From Gammaproteobacteria bacterium (GTDB lineage Bacteria > Pseudomonadota > Gammaproteobacteria > Arenicellales > Poriferihabitantaceae): a stretch of 8,338 bases of DNA. The number at the start of each line of letters is the position of its first letter. The first letter of the stretch is position 1. Shown here piece by piece: positions 6,293-8,338 of the stretch. The notes beneath the pieces were generated by a model. The model did no database searches and was not told the DNA's origin. It saw only the letters and a program-made list of their open reading frames with translations. Position numbers and translations under genes: made by a program. The stretch is taken from positions 1-8,338 of the forward strand of contig VXPI01000172.1 in the NCBI GenBank assembly GCA_009839585.1, in the 5' to 3' direction.

Positions 6293-6384
6293 GTACATTC
6301 GGTTTGGTGCTGGTTGTGCAATTTCTTGACAGTCTTGAGCGTTGCCTTCGAGTGAGGAGCGTTCGGTGACAAGTGTCTACAGCA

Positions 6385-7615
6385 TTACTTCACTTTTCTC
6401 AGTCGATAAAGTCCCTCGTATCCATCATCGCTTGTGAAATAGATATCTCCGTCGCTTCCAATCGCGACTCCAGCAGGGCGGGCCCAGCGTTTGCCATCTG
6501 CAAGCTGGAAACCAGTCAAGAGGTCGACAACTCCAGCTACCTCTTCACCATCAAAGTCTACTCGAAGTAATTTGGGTTCTCTGCGGGTTGTGACATCTCC
6601 ATAAAAGCTGCCTGTAGAAGTGGCCCATGAGCCGTGTATCGCAATGATTGCATCGCCGGAGAATTCCGAGGCATTGGCATGATCTGTGACGAATGCCATG
6701 CCCAGAGGCGCGCTTCTTGCAACAAAAGTAGCGGCCGGAATAGAGACAGCCTCTACCGGAAGGGGGCGCTCAAACTCGCTTGCACAGGGATCTTCAAAAA
6801 GTTGCTTTCCGTCAAATTGGTACCATGGCATACCGTGAAATGATCCTTCAACCCCCCGAGCGAAGTACTCCGGCGGTTGATCGTATCCCAGATGGTCAGG
6901 TCCGTTATTGGTGATGTAGAGAATGTTTGAGCCAGGTTGCCAGTCGAAGCCAACCGGATTGCGAAGACCGGAAACATAGGGTAGCAGTCTGGCGGGTCGT
7001 GAATTCTCGTCGATCGCGAACAGTCCACCTCTTCGGAGCGTTTCCGGATAGGATTCATCCAGATAGTAGTTGCCGCAATTGCCGGGCATTCCGATGCTGA
7101 CATACAGGCGGTTATCAGGCCCTATCCCGATGGTTCGGCTACTGTGGCTGCGAGATGGCTCCAACGGTACCAGTAATTCCAGGTCACGTTCGAGCAGTCG
7201 CCAGTTTGGGGCACTGGAGTACTTGGCTCGAAAAACACCGTGGGTCGGCGATTATGATTTCATCGTCCCGGATCAGCATGCTATGTGGGTATAGCGGGAG
7301 ATGTGCAAGAGTCTGTACCTGATCGTAGGGTGGGAAGAGACGGTAAATTCGATCATCCCTTGATCCGACCAAAATCTCATCTCCATGAAAATACAACATC
7401 CGAGGTCCATTCAACTTGAGGTTAACGGCTTCCAGAACATAACCAGGGGGGTGTGAAACTGCAAAGCGATTACCGGCGATCTCGACTTCCTGTTGCGAAT
7501 GTGCGGGAATCGTAACCACGGTCAGCAATGAGAGCAAAAGAACTGGCCATGAAATCGATTTGCTGGATAACCCAGTTCCGTATAATTTCGGTCTTCCAAG
7601 GAGAAATTTGGGCAT
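6385..7615 (-). pseudogene. Sorbosone dehydrogenase-like secreted beta-propeller, broken by a 1-base frameshift
   Basis: Two adjacent reading frames on the minus strand together encode one protein of about 410 residues, a normal length for the soluble PQQ-dependent sugar/sorbosone dehydrogenase family. The joined protein begins with a basic stretch and a hydrophobic segment (WPVLLLSLLTVVTI, 23-36) ending AHSQQ, a likely signal peptide, so it would act in the periplasm oxidising aldoses or sorbosone. Family motifs follow in order: HSSRTIGIGPDNRLYVSIG (158-176), GLRNPVGFDW (217-226), the NNGPDHLG turn (237-244), HGSW (328-331) and RPAGVAIGSDG (380-390). The upstream frame runs to a stop at 7184; the downstream frame carries the propeller from HGVFR onward. 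The switch is in or near GGG at 7242-7244, where one missing C on the coding strand (GACCC for an expected GACCCC) would restore the frame. It could be a true mutation or an assembly indel. ATG at 7615 is the best start, but it lacks a clear ribosome site; 7654 and 7675 are alternatives. Confidence 0.85.
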
Positions 7616-7714
7616 TTGAATCGTTGTACAGATTCTGAATCTTTGGTAGCGCATATTCGAGACAAGTAGCATCATGCTGAGGCTGGCTTGTATATCCTTT
7701 TTATTGAGGAAAGT

Positions 7715-7957
7715 ATGACAGATCAGTCCATTGTCCAGTTTGCCATTGCCGATAAAAACGAGTCACGAGTCATTTTCGAAAAATTGCTCAAATTCATTTT
7801 TCATTCTATAGTATTTCATTGCCGGGTCGGCGATGTCATGGAATCAAGAGGTTTCACGCTAAGCAGGCTATTTGATTCGTTCATCATTGCTTGGTTTATG
7901 ATCAATGCAATCCTGCTCGGACTGGAACCGAGAAGAGTCATGTCCAAAAGTACATGA
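7715..7957 (+). CDS. Hypothetical 80-residue protein with a C-terminal hydrophobic helix
   Basis: I do not recognise this protein. ATG at 7715 has a good Shine-Dalgarno (GAGGAAAG, 7706-7713), which is the main reason to treat it as real. The N-terminal half is mixed and charged (TDQSIVQFAIADKNES), followed by FEKLLKFIFHSIVFHCRVGD. Residues 53-70 (FDSFIIAWFMINAILLGL) form one strongly hydrophobic stretch that could cross the membrane, with positive residues after it (EPRR). It is transcribed away from the dehydrogenase and toward the winged-helix gene, 107 bases ahead of that start. It may be a small membrane protein, a remnant of a longer gene, or a chance ORF. Confidence 0.4.
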   Translation: MTDQSIVQFAIADKNESRVIFEKLLKFIFHSIVFHCRVGDVMESRGFTLSRLFDSFIIAWFMINAILLGLEPRRVMSKST

Positions 7958-8064
7958 TTTCGCCGGTTTTGGGCAAGACATCGCTTCGGTCTTCATTCTG
8001 GTGAAAAAGACAACATGTAGCAAAAAAGGCTGCAATTAAGATGGTTGAGAATTGCCGAGACAAG

Positions 8065-8338
8065 ATGTCTTCAGAATTAATCAATCTTCTATTCAAACAG
8101 TACCGCCAACGGATACTGGCATTGTTATTGCTGAACCCAGATCGGTCTTACCATGTGCGTGAAATTGCCCGCTTAACAGGTACGGTACCGGGTACGCTGC
8201 ACAAAGAGCTCGGCAAACTAGCCAAAGCTGGTGTATTGAACAGGCAACATCAAGGGAGTCAAGTGATCTATCAGGCAAACTCTAACGGTTTGATTTATAA
8301 AGAGTTAGCAAGCATTCTGCGCAAAACTTGCGGTATTG
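8065..8338 (+). CDS. Winged helix-turn-helix regulator, N-terminal part (likely HTH-nucleotidyltransferase), 3' truncated
   Basis: The ORF runs off the right edge with no stop, leaving 91 codons. It begins with SELINLLFKQYRQRILALLL, the first helix of an ArsR/MarR-like winged-helix domain. YHVREIARLTG (29-39) is the positioning helix, VPGTLHKELGKLAKAGVL (41-58) holds the recognition helix, and NRQHQGSQVIYQAN (59-72) forms the wing. The end, YKELASILRKTCGI, matches the linker of a known family in which this DNA-binding domain precedes a MNT-type nucleotidyltransferase with a GSxxxG motif. I therefore expect that domain beyond the window; this is inference. Such proteins are often read as autoregulators linked to toxin-antitoxin-like modules. 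ATG at 8065 gives the N-terminus usual for the family; an in-frame ATG at 8041 would add eight residues. Neither has a strong ribosome site. Confidence 0.85.
   Translation, partial: MSSELINLLFKQYRQRILALLLLNPDRSYHVREIARLTGTVPGTLHKELGKLAKAGVLNRQHQGSQVIYQANSNGLIYKELASILRKTCGI

Noticed and set aside
6323..6360. TTGACA-like -35 on the plus strand (6326-6331) and nearby repeats of CTTGA and GAGCGTT
   Set aside because: No -10 hexamer follows at 16-18 bases, there is no plus-strand gene to serve, and the repeats are too short to mean much.
8180..8197. GGTAC repeated three times inside the winged-helix gene
   Set aside because: It encodes the conserved turn before the recognition helix and is not a perfect repeat or palindrome over its length; codon use explains it.
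1..8338. CRISPR array, tRNA, rRNA, insertion sequence or prophage genes
   Set aside because: No regularly spaced repeats, cloverleaf or ribosomal RNA signature, transposase, integrase or phage protein could be read on either strand.

Overview
The window looks like the left end of a draft contig from an uncultured, probably marine-type proteobacterium of moderate GC content. The long HspQ variant and the type of EF-G domain IV/V fit Pseudomonadota, with Gammaproteobacteria the best guess; this is inference from protein style, not a database match. Roughly the first 72 bases are not genomic. They match an Illumina Nextera i7 adaptor, including an exact index octamer, with several miscalls. Genomic sequence begins inside an elongation factor G gene.

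Layout, left to right. (1) 66-677, + strand: C-terminal part of an EF-G (domains IV and V), cut by the contig edge and not followed by tuf. (2) 795-1565, +: class II aldolase/adducin-fold protein with the metal-binding histidines but no catalytic Glu. (3) 1675-2229 and 2248-3492, +: an OsmC-family protein with a single conserved Cys, and 18 bases later a flavin-dependent monooxygenase-like oxidoreductase. They probably form a two-gene redox operon with its own promoter. (4) 3728-4654 and 4687-5850, +: two unrelated inner-membrane transporters in tandem, a DMT/EamA permease that seems to start at a rare ATC codon and a YcaD-like MFS permease. (5) 5861-6205, -: hspQ, convergent with the transporters, with a leader that can form two mutually exclusive hairpins. 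(6) 6385-7615, -: a secreted sorbosone-dehydrogenase-type beta-propeller whose frame is broken by one missing base near 7243. (7) 7715-7957, +: an unrecognised 80-residue ORF. (8) 8065 to the right edge, +: the N-terminal winged-helix domain of a regulator of the type usually fused to a nucleotidyltransferase.

No gene-free stretch exceeds 300 bases; the longest gaps (3493-3727 and 6206-6384) hold putative promoters and small hairpins. I see no rRNA, tRNA, insertion sequence, CRISPR array or phage gene. The genes look like ordinary chromosomal housekeeping and accessory metabolism, not a defence or mobile island, and I found no convincing new multi-gene system. The points most worth a second look are the adaptor remnant, the ATC start, the frameshifted dehydrogenase, the hspQ leader and the OsmC-flavoprotein pair.
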